NCBI RefSeq assembly: GCF_007829815.1
Contig: NZ_VIWT01000001.1
Coordinates: 4,176,001-4,240,000 of the forward strand
DNA from: Kitasatospora viridis
GTDB lineage: Bacteria > Actinomycetota > Actinomycetes > Streptomycetales > Streptomycetaceae
DNA length: 64,000 nucleotides
Direction: 5' to 3'
Both the position numbers and the translations under genes were made by a program. Position 1 is the stretch's first letter. Each line of letters opens with the position of its first letter. A model generated the notes under the pieces. It was not told where the DNA came from. It made no database searches and saw nothing but the letters and a program-made list of their open reading frames with translations. Positions 8,997-17,035 of this stretch are shown here, one piece after another.

Positions 8997-9445
8997 GGGG
9001 CACTCACGTACGTCTCGGCACCGCAGCGGGTCAGCACCATGCCCCACTTGGACAGGTCGTTCGTCGCGCCGCCCTGCTCTGCCGCGGTCGCGGTGACGGT
9101 CCACACGCGCCACTGCGTCTCGGTGCGGTACCGGAACCGGATCTGGCCGGTGCTGGTGTCGCCGAGGCCCTGCGCGAGCGCGTCCAGGGCGCCCTGACCG
9201 GGGTCCGGAAGCCCGGTGGCCGGGTCGATCCGGCGCGTCCCGTCCAACTTCATGGTGGCGCCGCGTTGGAGGACGACCTCCTCGTACTGGCCCTGGCTGT
9301 CGAAGTCGGTGGCGTCGGTCTGGGTTGCCTTGTCGCCGGGGTTGTAGGTCAGCGACTTGAGGCCGGCCACCGGGGTCCAGGTGGGGGTGGCGCCGACGGC
9401 GATCTGGACGGACCAGCCGCGGGCCTCGATCCTGCGAGTGGCCAA
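8993..9445 (-). CDS. Major tail tube protein
   Basis: 150 aa, MATRRIEARGWSVQIAVG. The segments TPVAGLKSLTYNPGDKATQTDATDFDSQGQYEE and MKLDGTRRID are characteristic of phage tail tube proteins: a loop that fixes ring stacking followed by a beta sandwich. Gene order (connectors and tail terminator upstream, chaperones and tape measure downstream) confirms it. Its hexamers polymerise around the tape measure. Its stop overlaps the chaperone start. Confidence 0.9.
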   Translation of the reverse strand: MATRRIEARGWSVQIAVGATPTWTPVAGLKSLTYNPGDKATQTDATDFDSQGQYEEVVLQRGATMKLDGTRRIDPATGLPDPGQGALDALAQGLGDTSTGQIRFRYRTETQWRVWTVTATAAEQGGATNDLSKWGMVLTRCGAETYVSAP

Positions 9446-9457
9446 CGGGCCACCTCC

Positions 9458-9877
9458 TTAGCTGCGGTTCACCGTCGGATTCGTCACGGTGAGGCGGTAG
9501 TTGACAACGTGCTCGTGTCGGCCGTTCTGGTCGATTCCGAGCGCGGTAGGGGTCTGCTGGGCGATGGCCAGCACCAGCCAGGTGCCGTCCGGCAGCGCAA
9601 GGCCGCTGGCGCCGTGCAGCACGCTGTAGACGGCCTGGGATCGCCGGCGGGAGACGCGCGGATCCGGGCCGCCGCGGATACGGACCTGGAGGCTGACCTC
9701 GTCCTCGGCGGCCAGCGGGTCCGGCTCACCGGAGCCGTACAGGGTGAGCGCGACGGCCGCGTCCGGGGCCGGCGGCATGCTGTCGATGAAGGTGTCGCCG
9801 CTGGCGCCGGTCGGGTCGTAGGTGAGCAGCCCGAGCCCGGCGAGGTACTGGGCGATGCCGTCGAGCGGGTCCGTCAC
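9458..9877 (-). CDS. Tail terminator / minor capsid-type protein
   Basis: 139 aa from GTG 9877, overlapping the preceding stop by 4 bp. MTDPLDGIAQYLAGLGLLTYDP and the strand-rich core RVSRRRSQAVYSVLHG match the small tail-completion proteins just upstream of the tube gene. It probably caps the finished tail and makes the head-tail joint. The family call is based on position, size and overall pattern. Confidence 0.75.
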   Translation of the reverse strand: MTDPLDGIAQYLAGLGLLTYDPTGASGDTFIDSMPPAPDAAVALTLYGSGEPDPLAAEDEVSLQVRIRGGPDPRVSRRRSQAVYSVLHGASGLALPDGTWLVLAIAQQTPTALGIDQNGRHEHVVNYRLTVTNPTVNRS

Positions 9878-10239
9878 TGGAGGTTGCCCTCAGCGCCGGT
9901 GCGGCGGATCTGGGCGGCGATCATCTCCAGCACCACCGCGGATTCCGAGTTGAACGGCTGCTCCAGGTACTTGGCCTGCCGACCCGGGGCGTGCTTCCAG
10001 CTCAGCTCTTCATGCTGGCGGACCGCATACACCGTGTCGTAGGACACGGCGCCGGTCAGGTTGGCGGTGTCCATGCTGACCTTGCCGGAGCGCTCCAGCG
10101 TGCCCTCCTCCAGCGGGACGAGCTGGTTGGCCTGCGTGAGGACGTGCTCCAGGCCGAGTTCCAGGCCACGCGCGGCGGCTTCTCGGGCAGCGGCCAGCCA
10201 GCGGTCGCCATCCCATCGAAAAGTGGTGCCCAGCGTCAC
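9874..10239 (-). CDS. HK97 gp10-like head-tail joining protein
   Basis: 121 aa. A helical N-terminus (WLAAAREAAARGLELGLEH) is followed by AVSYDTVYAVRQHEELSWKH and GRQAKYLEQPF, a pattern typical of gp10/minor capsid connector proteins in actinophages. It sits between the head-closure gene and the tail terminator. It is expected at the neck, completing the capsid vertex for tail attachment. Confidence 0.82.
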   Translation of the reverse strand: MTLGTTFRWDGDRWLAAAREAAARGLELGLEHVLTQANQLVPLEEGTLERSGKVSMDTANLTGAVSYDTVYAVRQHEELSWKHAPGRQAKYLEQPFNSESAVVLEMIAAQIRRTGAEGNLQ

Positions 10240-10251
10240 GGGTGCAACTCC

Positions 10252-10569
10252 TTAGGTGAGTTGGACCTCAAGGTGTGAGGGGACGGGCAGCGTGCCGCCG
10301 TCGCGCCGAAGCGCTTGGATGACGGTGGCCTGTCGGCCGTCCGGCAGCGTCACCCGGGAGTCGGTCGGCGCGGTGGTGGTGAGCGGGCAGTAGGCGGTGC
10401 TGGTGCTGGACACCTCGCGGCCGTCCCGAGCGCGCACCATCCGGGTGCCCTCATCGAGGAAGCACCGCACCGCGGTCGGCGGCGCCCACCTCGGCCCATA
10501 GGCGGAGTCTCCCTGGTACGCCTCGATGGTGACCTGGTGGACCATCAGGAACCCCGGCAGGCCGGTCAC
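10252..10569 (-). CDS. Head closure / connector protein
   Basis: 105 aa from GTG 10569, chosen because it overlaps the upstream stop as GTGA; the longer frame to 10608 lies inside the upstream gene. The compact beta-rich sequence (HQVTIEAYQGDSAYGPRW, RVTLPDGRQATVIQALRRDGG) matches the small head-tail stopper class that follows gp6/gp15-like adaptors. It is likely the ring that closes the portal after packaging. Confidence 0.75.
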   Translation of the reverse strand: MTGLPGFLMVHQVTIEAYQGDSAYGPRWAPPTAVRCFLDEGTRMVRARDGREVSSTSTAYCPLTTTAPTDSRVTLPDGRQATVIQALRRDGGTLPVPSHLEVQLT

Positions 10570-10991
10570 CACATCGTCACCGCCCCGAGCTGGAAGTGCA
10601 CCGGCCACGCCAGGTCAGGGGACTGCAGTGCGTCCCAGACGGCTGGGGCGATCTGCCGGGCCGCCGAGGTGGTGGCGGTGCCGACCTTGGGGTCCTGCAT
10701 GTGCACGGTGCCGATCCGCACCGTGCCGTACGTGCCGACACCGCCGATTCCGATCGACTCTCCGACCGCGGCCCACCATTCGACTTGCGCACACACGGCG
10801 TCCCGGAACGCGCCGGCCACGATCGGGTCGGACGGCAGCGTGGTGACCGGGTCGGCGATGTAGTGGCACAGGCGAAACACCTGCGCGTCCAAAAACGCGG
10901 CGGCCCGACCGAGCAGCCGATCAGTGTCGGTGTCGGTCGGCTGGCCGCTGTACGCCTGGTAGTCGGCGGCGGTCGCGTAAATCCGGGCCAC
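10566..10991 (-). CDS. Head-tail adaptor protein (gp6/gp15-like)
   Basis: 141 aa, MARIYATAADYQAYSGQPTD. The opening YATxxDYxxYxG and the helical LLGRAAAFLDAQVF segment are typical of the adaptor that docks beneath the portal. It follows the two capsid-region unknowns and precedes head closure. Translation is coupled to the downstream gene by a GTGA overlap. Confidence 0.82.
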   Translation of the reverse strand: MARIYATAADYQAYSGQPTDTDTDRLLGRAAAFLDAQVFRLCHYIADPVTTLPSDPIVAGAFRDAVCAQVEWWAAVGESIGIGGVGTYGTVRIGTVHMQDPKVGTATTSAARQIAPAVWDALQSPDLAWPVHFQLGAVTMW

Positions 10992-11004
10992 CGGTCACCA
11001 CCTC

Positions 11005-11520
11005 CTACGCGGACGAGCCGATCACGAGCACGTCGTAGGTCACGGACGAGCCGGCACCGCCGTTGGCGACGTGCAGCAGGTCGGCGGTGCCCGGGGTGAC
11101 CGGGTAGGCGGTGGCGTCCGGCGCGAACAGCGCGAACAGGCCACCAGGGCGGACGTTGACCGTCGCGGTGGCACCGGAGCACCATGCGATGAACCCGTTG
11201 GCGGCCGCGTTGCCCACGACCAGCGGGTTGGTGTTCGCGGCGTTCGCCACGATGACCAGGCCCTTCAGCCGGGCCAGGTTGATCGTGTTCCCGAGGGCGT
11301 CCACCAGGGTGCCGGCGAGATCGAGATCCTCGCCCGCGCTGGCGGCCAGCGTCCGGGTCGCGACGTACAGCGTGTCGGCCTGCCCGGCGCCGGTGCCGGC
11401 CCCCAGGCCAAGCTGCTGGGCGTACTGCAGCGGCAGTTGGGCGGTCTGGCCGGCCACCGAGGTGGCCTTGGTCAGCATCCCCGCCACGGTCAGCCCGAGC
11501 TGGGTGTTCTGGAGTCCCAT
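11005..11520 (-). CDS. Phage structural protein, 171 aa, unknown (possible decoration protein)
   Basis: The protein is Ala/Gly/Leu-rich with no Cys cluster, starting MGLQNTQLGLTVAGMLTKAT. The strand-rich core VDALGNTINLARLKGLVIVANAANT and PGGLFALFAPDATAYPV reads as a virion beta domain. It sits between capsid and adaptor genes, where decoration or head fibre proteins lie in related phages. No specific family motif was recognised, so only a virion role is inferred. Confidence 0.65.
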   Translation of the reverse strand: MGLQNTQLGLTVAGMLTKATSVAGQTAQLPLQYAQQLGLGAGTGAGQADTLYVATRTLAASAGEDLDLAGTLVDALGNTINLARLKGLVIVANAANTNPLVVGNAAANGFIAWCSGATATVNVRPGGLFALFAPDATAYPVTPGTADLLHVANGGAGSSVTYDVLVIGSSA

Positions 11521-11532
11521 GGTGACCTCCGG

Positions 11533-12129
11533 TCAGGTGAGGATGACCAGCGGCACGGTGGCCGCGGCCGTCGGGGTGGCGATGGTGGCCGGCGCGGTGC
11601 TGGCCAGGGCGGAGCCGGACGTCTGGGCGAGGTTGCGCTCGTTGGCGGTGATGCCGGCCGACGCGGTGGTGGAGACGCCGACCAGCGACGGCACGGTGGC
11701 CGCCTTGACCATCAGCGCGACCCAGTAGACCCCGTCAGCGGTGATCGTCACGGGGGCGCCGAGGGCGAACGTGCGGTTCGTGGTCGCGCCCCAGGCGGTC
11801 GTGGTGGCGTCCGCGGACTGCCCGAGCAGGACCGGAGTCGCCGCGCTGGAGTACAGCGCGGCCCACTGGTTGGTCGGCGTCACCGCGGCGGTAGCACCGC
11901 TGCGGAACGTCAGGTTGCTGACGACGTCGCCCTTGCGGAGGTAGATCGGTACCGACGTCATCACGCCAGAGGTCAGCGCGCCGGTGTCGGCCACGGCGTC
12001 CAGGCGCCGCATGCTGCTGCGGTAGAAGCCGGCGCCCGGGTCGGCGCCGCCCAGCCACTGGCGCACCATGTCGGAGGCGTAGGACAGCTCGTCGCGGACG
12101 ATGCCGGTGTAGCGGCCGAAGACCGTCAC
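11533..12129 (-). CDS. Phage structural protein, 198 aa, unknown
   Basis: Starts MTVFGRYTGIVRDELSYASD from a GTG overlapping the preceding stop. A beta-rich core contains SVPIYLRKGDVVSNLTFRSG and TPTNQWAALYSSAAT, a pattern seen in several actinophage virion proteins placed between capsid and connectors. It may be a head fibre or vertex protein. No catalytic motif is visible. Confidence 0.65.
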   Translation of the reverse strand: MTVFGRYTGIVRDELSYASDMVRQWLGGADPGAGFYRSSMRRLDAVADTGALTSGVMTSVPIYLRKGDVVSNLTFRSGATAAVTPTNQWAALYSSAATPVLLGQSADATTTAWGATTNRTFALGAPVTITADGVYWVALMVKAATVPSLVGVSTTASAGITANERNLAQTSGSALASTAPATIATPTAAATVPLVILT

Positions 12130-12440
12130 TGGGCACCCCCTTCCTGGTCAGGCTCGGCCGGGCCGAGGATGGCGGGCTGTTCGGGCCCGGTCGGGCTGTG
12201 GGGCTGCTCGGGGTCCGTGTCCGGCAGGGGCGGAGCGTCGAGGCCGATGCGCTCGATGGCCTCTTCGGGGGGCGCCTGGTAGGGCGTCAGGCCGTACTGG
12301 GCGCGCTGGAAGTAGGCGTACGCGGCCTGCCCGCCCGGGGTGTCGGTGTCGATGTGGGCGGTGCCGGCGGTGAAGGTGCTGCCGACGATGGTCCCGGAGA
12401 ACGCGGCTCCAGCCGGGTGAGAGACGATGAACTGGGCCAC
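12126..12440 (-). CDS. Small phage protein, 104 aa, Pro/Glu-rich tail
   Basis: GTG 12440 begins MAQFIVSHPAGAAFSGTIVG two bases from the capsid stop, with an AAGGTGA-like ribosome site. The first 55 residues look folded and include YAYFQRAQYGLTPYQAPP. The last 50 are Pro/Glu-rich and probably disordered. The frame continues upstream into the capsid gene but without a start signal. It may act in head assembly; the function is unknown. Confidence 0.65.
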   Translation of the reverse strand: MAQFIVSHPAGAAFSGTIVGSTFTAGTAHIDTDTPGGQAAYAYFQRAQYGLTPYQAPPEEAIERIGLDAPPLPDTDPEQPHSPTGPEQPAILGPAEPDQEGGAQ

Positions 12441-12442
12441 GG

Positions 12443-13504
12443 TCAGATCACCTTCACGTTGCGCAGGACGCCGCAGGCGCGGGTGTTCTTGACGACGCCA
12501 GCGATCGGCCCCATCTCGATCTCGCCGGACTTGACCGCGCCGGGCAGCGTGAAGTCGGGCATGTAGGTGTTGACCAGCGGCTGGCCGGCCAGCGCCGCGC
12601 CGCACAGCGCATCGAGGCCGAAGCTGACGGCATAGATGTCGGTCAGGCCGGTGATGATACCGCCGGCGCCGGCGCCGTCGGCGTCCAGGGCCTGGACCGG
12701 GATGATCGGGCCGGTGCCGGTCGCGGTGTCACCCATGTCGACCAGCACCCACTGGCCGTAGGACTCGATCTGGCGGCCGAGGTCGTCCTTGACGCTGGTG
12801 TACATCGCGGCCCACCGGGCGAGCGCCCGAATCCGGGTGATCGACTGGGTGTTGCCGAGGATGGCCTTCACGCCAGGCGGGAGCGCACCGGGCATGCCCT
12901 GGTCGCCGCCGCCGGTGTGCGAGGGCACGATCATCGACAGCCAGGAGTCGAGCTGGTCCAACGCGGCCTGCGCCAGCGGCTGCGAGTTGATCGTGGCCGG
13001 GCTCCAGTCCAGGTACCCGGTCGGGGTGCCGTTGTTGATCGGCAGGTACTCGGTGTTCGTGCCAGCGAGGATCTTGTTGAGGCCGTCGAAGCCGCCGTCG
13101 GTGCTGGAGTCGCCACGGATGTACTGCTGCTGGGCCATCGTCCGAAGCGAGGTGAGCAACTGCTGCGACTGGAACGCGACCTCGTTGGTCGCGGCCGGGC
13201 CGAGCCGGGCCAGGGTCCGGTCGATGTTGAAACTGCCGCCCAGGGGCTTGAGGTCGACGGTGAACCGGGCCCTGACGGCCTGGTCCGCGGTGTACTCCGA
13301 GTTGTAGTCGCGGAACGCGGCACCGCGGGCAGTGGTCAGCCGGGTGTAGCCGTAGGTTAGGGTGCCGCCGCCGGTGCCCGGGGTGACGGAGTCGTCCCAC
13401 ACGATCTGGTCGAGGAACCAGCTGTAGCGGCGCAGGTTGTCGATCACCGCGAAGTCGATGTCGTTGAGGGTGTTGATCGCCGCCTGGGCGAGCGTGACGG
13501 GCAC
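12443..13504 (-). CDS. Major capsid protein
   Basis: 353 aa from GTG, MPVTLAQAAINTLNDIDFAV. It is directly downstream of the scaffold and has the expected length. Features typical of actinophage major capsid proteins include the N-terminal helix, DRTLARLGPAATNEVAFQSQ in the spine-helix region, and the loop-rich middle and C-terminal CGVLRNVKVI. An HK97-type fold is expected from family knowledge. It forms the icosahedral shell. Confidence 0.9.
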   Translation of the reverse strand: MPVTLAQAAINTLNDIDFAVIDNLRRYSWFLDQIVWDDSVTPGTGGGTLTYGYTRLTTARGAAFRDYNSEYTADQAVRARFTVDLKPLGGSFNIDRTLARLGPAATNEVAFQSQQLLTSLRTMAQQQYIRGDSSTDGGFDGLNKILAGTNTEYLPINNGTPTGYLDWSPATINSQPLAQAALDQLDSWLSMIVPSHTGGGDQGMPGALPPGVKAILGNTQSITRIRALARWAAMYTSVKDDLGRQIESYGQWVLVDMGDTATGTGPIIPVQALDADGAGAGGIITGLTDIYAVSFGLDALCGAALAGQPLVNTYMPDFTLPGAVKSGEIEMGPIAGVVKNTRACGVLRNVKVI

Positions 13505-13521
13505 GAGGGCCTCCGATCAGG

Positions 13522-14292
13522 TCAGGTCTTGTAGAGGTCGCGCAGCGCCGCGGTGAGCGACGTCGGGCGCGCCTTGGTGGTGGGCTCGCCAGCTCGGCCG
13601 GCGAGGTCGGTGCCGCTGCGGGCCGGCGCGGCCGGTGCGGCCTTGAACGAGGTGTTGCCGTCGACCGCGGCCTTCACCGCGGCGTCCAGCTGCGCGGCGA
13701 AGTCGGCGGCGGCCGGGTCGAGTGCGCTGACGGTCTTGAGGAACGCGCGGGAGTCGAGCAGCGCGGCCGGCCGGGCGCCGTGCTTGTCGGCCAGCCCGTA
13801 GACGGCCAGCTCCACCTCGCGGGCCCGCAGGGATGCTTCGAGGTCGCCGATCCGCGCGGTGCCCGCGGTGATCTGCTTCGTCAGCTCGGCCGGGTCCGGC
13901 GGCCCGTCGTCCTTGACGATGCCGAGGGCCTTGCCGATCTGCTGGGCGAGCTCGGCCCGGGCCTCGTCTGCCGCGGCCTGCTTGGCGCCGACGCGGGCCG
14001 CGCCAGCCTCCTTGCGGGCGCCGTCGAGTTCCTTCTGGAGCCGGGCGATCGTGGCGGCCGGGTCTTCGGCCGGCGTGGCTGGTGCCGCGGGTGTCGCGGG
14101 TGCCGAGGGCGTCGGCACGGCGGGAGCGGCCGGTTCCGGCGCGGGCGGCGCGGGTGCCGGAGCCGCAGGAGCGGCTGACGGTTCGGCCGGGGTGGCACCA
14201 CCGGCGATCGGGTAGATGGGACGTCCGTCGGCCCGGTAGCCGAGCACCAGGCGCGGCGGGTAGGTGGCGGCGGGATGGATTTGGACGTGCAT
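13522..14292 (-). CDS. Capsid scaffolding protein
   Basis: 256 aa from ATG 14292 with a perfect AGGAGGG site. It has a short N-terminal strand (MHVQIHPAATYPPRLVLGY), a Pro/Ala linker at about 45-95, then a long coiled coil (ATIARLQKELDGARKEAGAARV) and a basic C-terminal helix region ending LRDLYKT that probably contacts the capsid protein. This is the standard scaffold layout and it lies immediately upstream of the capsid gene. It is removed or degraded on maturation. Confidence 0.87.
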   Translation of the reverse strand: MHVQIHPAATYPPRLVLGYRADGRPIYPIAGGATPAEPSAAPAAPAPAPPAPEPAAPAVPTPSAPATPAAPATPAEDPAATIARLQKELDGARKEAGAARVGAKQAAADEARAELAQQIGKALGIVKDDGPPDPAELTKQITAGTARIGDLEASLRAREVELAVYGLADKHGARPAALLDSRAFLKTVSALDPAAADFAAQLDAAVKAAVDGNTSFKAAPAAPARSGTDLAGRAGEPTTKARPTSLTAALRDLYKT

Positions 14293-14372
14293 GATCGGCC
14301 CTCCTGGGGTCGGTCGGGAGTGCGCCCGCACCCGGCGGGCGAGCATTCGGCGACGGATCTACCGTCGATCAC

Positions 14373-14561
14373 ATGGGAAAAGAGCAGAAGACAGAGAGAG
14401 GCCAGTGTCGAAGGTGCGGGACGCCATCAGAGGCGCGGTACTGGCGGATCAACCTCGAAGAGGGTGGCGCCACCCCGTGGACGCTTGAGAGTTACAGGTG
14501 CGCTGGACACTGCACGCAGGCGGAGCTCGACGCCTGGGACGAGCAACACTCCACCGGATGA
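14373..14561 (+). CDS. Possible small zinc-binding protein, 62 aa, on the opposite strand
   Basis: MGKEQKTERGQCRRCGTPSE carries CRRC and later CAGHC, enough for a four-ligand zinc knuckle. It is rightward inside the leftward head operon, in a 345-bp gap (14293-14637) that otherwise holds no gene. There is no ribosome site, but TACCGT lies 7 bp before the ATG, which could serve as the -10 of a leaderless transcript. Codon content is less GC-extreme than its neighbours. It may be a lysogen-expressed moron or a spurious frame. Confidence 0.42.
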   Translation: MGKEQKTERGQCRRCGTPSEARYWRINLEEGGATPWTLESYRCAGHCTQAELDAWDEQHSTG

Positions 14562-14637
14562 CGTGGGTACCAGCAAGCAGCCCGAGCGGCTCCACCTTGG
14601 CTGCCAGCTGGATGGGCAGCGCCTCTTGATGCGGCAG

Positions 14638-14799
14638 TTAGTCCTCGGCTGGCGGCGGCGCGGCCTGCGCGTAGCCGCGCACCCAGGCGGTCCGTAGGAG
14701 GTCGCCGCGGGGGTGGGGGCAGGCGGTGACCGGCTGGCCGTCGCGGGCGGCCTGCTGGCCAGCGGCGATGGCGCGCACAATCTCGGCGCGAGCCTCCAC
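14638..14799 (-). CDS. Rmf/CrpP-like small protein, 53 aa
   Basis: GTG 14799 follows GAGAGG at the stop of the MuF gene. The sequence reads VEARAEIVRAIAAGQQAARD then GQPVTACPHPR and LLRTAWVRGYAQA. The order G..AA..G.p...CP followed about 10 residues later by aW.rGY is the signature of the Rmf/CrpP family: ribosome modulation factor and its relatives, some reported as plasmid quinolone-resistance proteins. Whether this one binds ribosomes is unknown. It ends the upstream head gene group before the 345-bp gap. Confidence 0.72.
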   Translation of the reverse strand: MEARAEIVRAIAAGQQAARDGQPVTACPHPRGDLLRTAWVRGYAQAAPPPAED

Positions 14800-14809
14800 G
14801 GGGAACCTC

Positions 14810-17014
14810 TCAGAATCGGTTGTGCTGATCGGACTTGGCCTTGCGCGCGGTGTCTGCGGCGGCCGACCGGAGCCCGGTCAGCTGCTCACTGTACTCGGCA
14901 AGTGTCAAGCGGGGAGCGACTTCTGACCAATACCGCCTAAGTTCCTCGGAGGCCCGGGTGTAGGCGACGTGGGACGGTCCGGAGAACAGCGACCGCGGAT
15001 CCACGCCGTCGTGCTCGGCCTGCTTGGTGAGCAGGTAGCCGCGGCACCAGTCCTCGGCGTCCAACCACTGGGCGTACACGTGCTCGGCGTAGAGCTCGCG
15101 GATCTGCTCGCGGCTGTACGCGCCCTTGTTGGCGAGCTCCGCGGCTTCCTTGTCAGCGAGCCAGCGCGCGGCGGCGTCGAGGGCGTCATGCTCGTCGGCC
15201 GGGGCAGCGAGGTGGGCCCAGTCCTCAACCGGGGCGAGCGGCGCCAGCACCTGGTCGAGCGCGGCACGGTCGGCGAGCTGGCCAGCCACCGTGGCGGCGC
15301 CGCGTGCGGCCGGCAGCACGATCGGGTGTCGGCGGTCAATCTCGGCGGCGATCCGTTCGGCGCCGGCCGGATCCGCGTACCGCACGGCCCAGCCAAGCGT
15401 GTCGTCATCCAGGCCCGACAGGTCAGTGGCGAGCCGGCCATCGGGGAAGACCCGGCCAAGCATCTCCCGCCGGTCGGCCTCGACCGCGAGCGCGGCCAGT
15501 TCGTCCCCGGTGGCGTGTCGGGCCCGCTCGCCAAGCTGGTGGTCGGACAGGCCGATCAGGTCCGCTCGGGCGCCAGGTAGCCCGGCTGCGGTGTCGCGGC
15601 GGTCCATCTCGGCGGCCACCGTCAGGGCCTGATCAGAAGTCAGGTCGGGCAGCGCCCGGCCGAGTTCGTCGTCGCTGAACCCGGTCAGGTCGGCTGCGAG
15701 CCGGCCGCTGGGCCGGATCCGATCGAGGAGCTGTTCGTGGTCGCGCCGGTCGGCCTCGGCCTCCACGGTCGCGTGGTCGGCACTGGTGAGGTGCCCGGAG
15801 GCGATCGCGGCGCCGAGCTCCTCGTCGGACATACGGCGCACCGTGGCGTCGCCCACGCGCACCCGGGCGGCGTTCAGTGGCACCGCAGGGCGCACGGTGC
15901 CGGTGAGCAGTTGCTCGCGGGTGCTCCGGCGGGACAGTTGCTTGTCGGCGGTGAGCTGGCGGATCCGGCTCTGGTAGTCCCGCACGCGCGCGTTCGCCGC
16001 AGTGCGTCCGGCGTCGTCCATCGCGACGGACGCGCGACGCTTCCACATGCGGACCTGCCGCTCCAGGTAGCGCTGCTGCTGGGTGTCCTCGTAGGTCGCG
16101 CCACCGGGATGCGGCGGCGTCTCGGGGCGCCGGGTGAGACCGGGCAGGTAGGCGCTGACGTTGTGCCGGCAGTTGCAGTGGAACAAGCCGCTGGCCCGGG
16201 CTTCCTCCAGGCTGCCGGCCACGTGCACGTTGACGGTGCGGCCGTCCTGGGTGGCGTGCTCGGCGCTGATGGTGCGGGAGCCGGCCGGGCCGCCGAGGGT
16301 GAGCACCTCGCCGTCCCAGGGCTGGCACAGCGGGCAGTCCAGCGGGGCCGAGCTGACGATCACCAGGTTCTGGCCGAGCTCCTCCAGGCGGTCGGCGTGG
16401 CCGGTGATCGCGGCTCGGCCAGTGACAGTGCGGGCGGCCATCTCGGCGTAGCTCGCCATGTCCCAGTTCCGGCCGGCTCGGTCGGTGAACCCGGTGATCC
16501 CCTTTGCGGCGTACTGGTCGAGGGCCCGCTGGGCGGCCTGTCGGCGGGTCATGACACCGAGCAGCACGCCACCAGCGATGCGCTGGCTGATGGTCTGGTA
16601 GACGTCGGGGATGCCGCGCAGGATGCGTAGGTAGAGCGGCCGGGTCGCGGCGACGGCCTCGGCGGCGAGTCGATCCACCGCCCGGGCGTTCGGCAGCGCG
16701 TCGTCGGCAGCGGCACGGGTGCCCTCGGAGAGTAGGCCGAGCTCGGCAACGGCTGCCTGCCGGCCGCGGCTGTATGCCTGCCGCACGGCGGAGGCGATCG
16801 CTCCGTCTGCGTCGTCCCGCAGCGCGGCGGTGATCTCCTGCACGCCGGTGATCAAGTTGCCGAGCGCCCGGGCCTTGGCGGTGACCCAGTCGGGTGCGTC
16901 GATGCCGTCGGCGACGGCGCGGGCCAGGCGTTCCAGGAGGGCGTTCTCGGCGTCCTGGTAGACCTGGCCGACTGCTACGGCCAGGTCGGTGGCATCAGCG
17001 GGTGACGTGGGCAC
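14810..17014 (-). CDS. MuF-type minor capsid protein with repeat-bearing C-terminal extension
   Basis: 734 aa. Residues about 1-330 match phage minor capsid protein 2/MuF: N-terminal helices, then CPLCQPWDGEVLTLGG and a HCNCRHNVSAYLPG motif with paired Cys/His. From about 393 to 562 come four imperfect units, each with a (S/D)D(E/D)(E/H/T)LG helix start and an E.DRRD-type end. The remaining 170 residues are helical (LAEYSEQLTG near the end). The family ejects with DNA or helps head assembly. The C-terminal half is extra relative to the core and could be an ejected effector (inference). Confidence 0.82.
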   Translation of the reverse strand: MPTSPADATDLAVAVGQVYQDAENALLERLARAVADGIDAPDWVTAKARALGNLITGVQEITAALRDDADGAIASAVRQAYSRGRQAAVAELGLLSEGTRAAADDALPNARAVDRLAAEAVAATRPLYLRILRGIPDVYQTISQRIAGGVLLGVMTRRQAAQRALDQYAAKGITGFTDRAGRNWDMASYAEMAARTVTGRAAITGHADRLEELGQNLVIVSSAPLDCPLCQPWDGEVLTLGGPAGSRTISAEHATQDGRTVNVHVAGSLEEARASGLFHCNCRHNVSAYLPGLTRRPETPPHPGGATYEDTQQQRYLERQVRMWKRRASVAMDDAGRTAANARVRDYQSRIRQLTADKQLSRRSTREQLLTGTVRPAVPLNAARVRVGDATVRRMSDEELGAAIASGHLTSADHATVEAEADRRDHEQLLDRIRPSGRLAADLTGFSDDELGRALPDLTSDQALTVAAEMDRRDTAAGLPGARADLIGLSDHQLGERARHATGDELAALAVEADRREMLGRVFPDGRLATDLSGLDDDTLGWAVRYADPAGAERIAAEIDRRHPIVLPAARGAATVAGQLADRAALDQVLAPLAPVEDWAHLAAPADEHDALDAAARWLADKEAAELANKGAYSREQIRELYAEHVYAQWLDAEDWCRGYLLTKQAEHDGVDPRSLFSGPSHVAYTRASEELRRYWSEVAPRLTLAEYSEQLTGLRSAAADTARKAKSDQHNRF

Positions 17015-17035
17015 CGCTCACCCCCTGGCGTGCCG

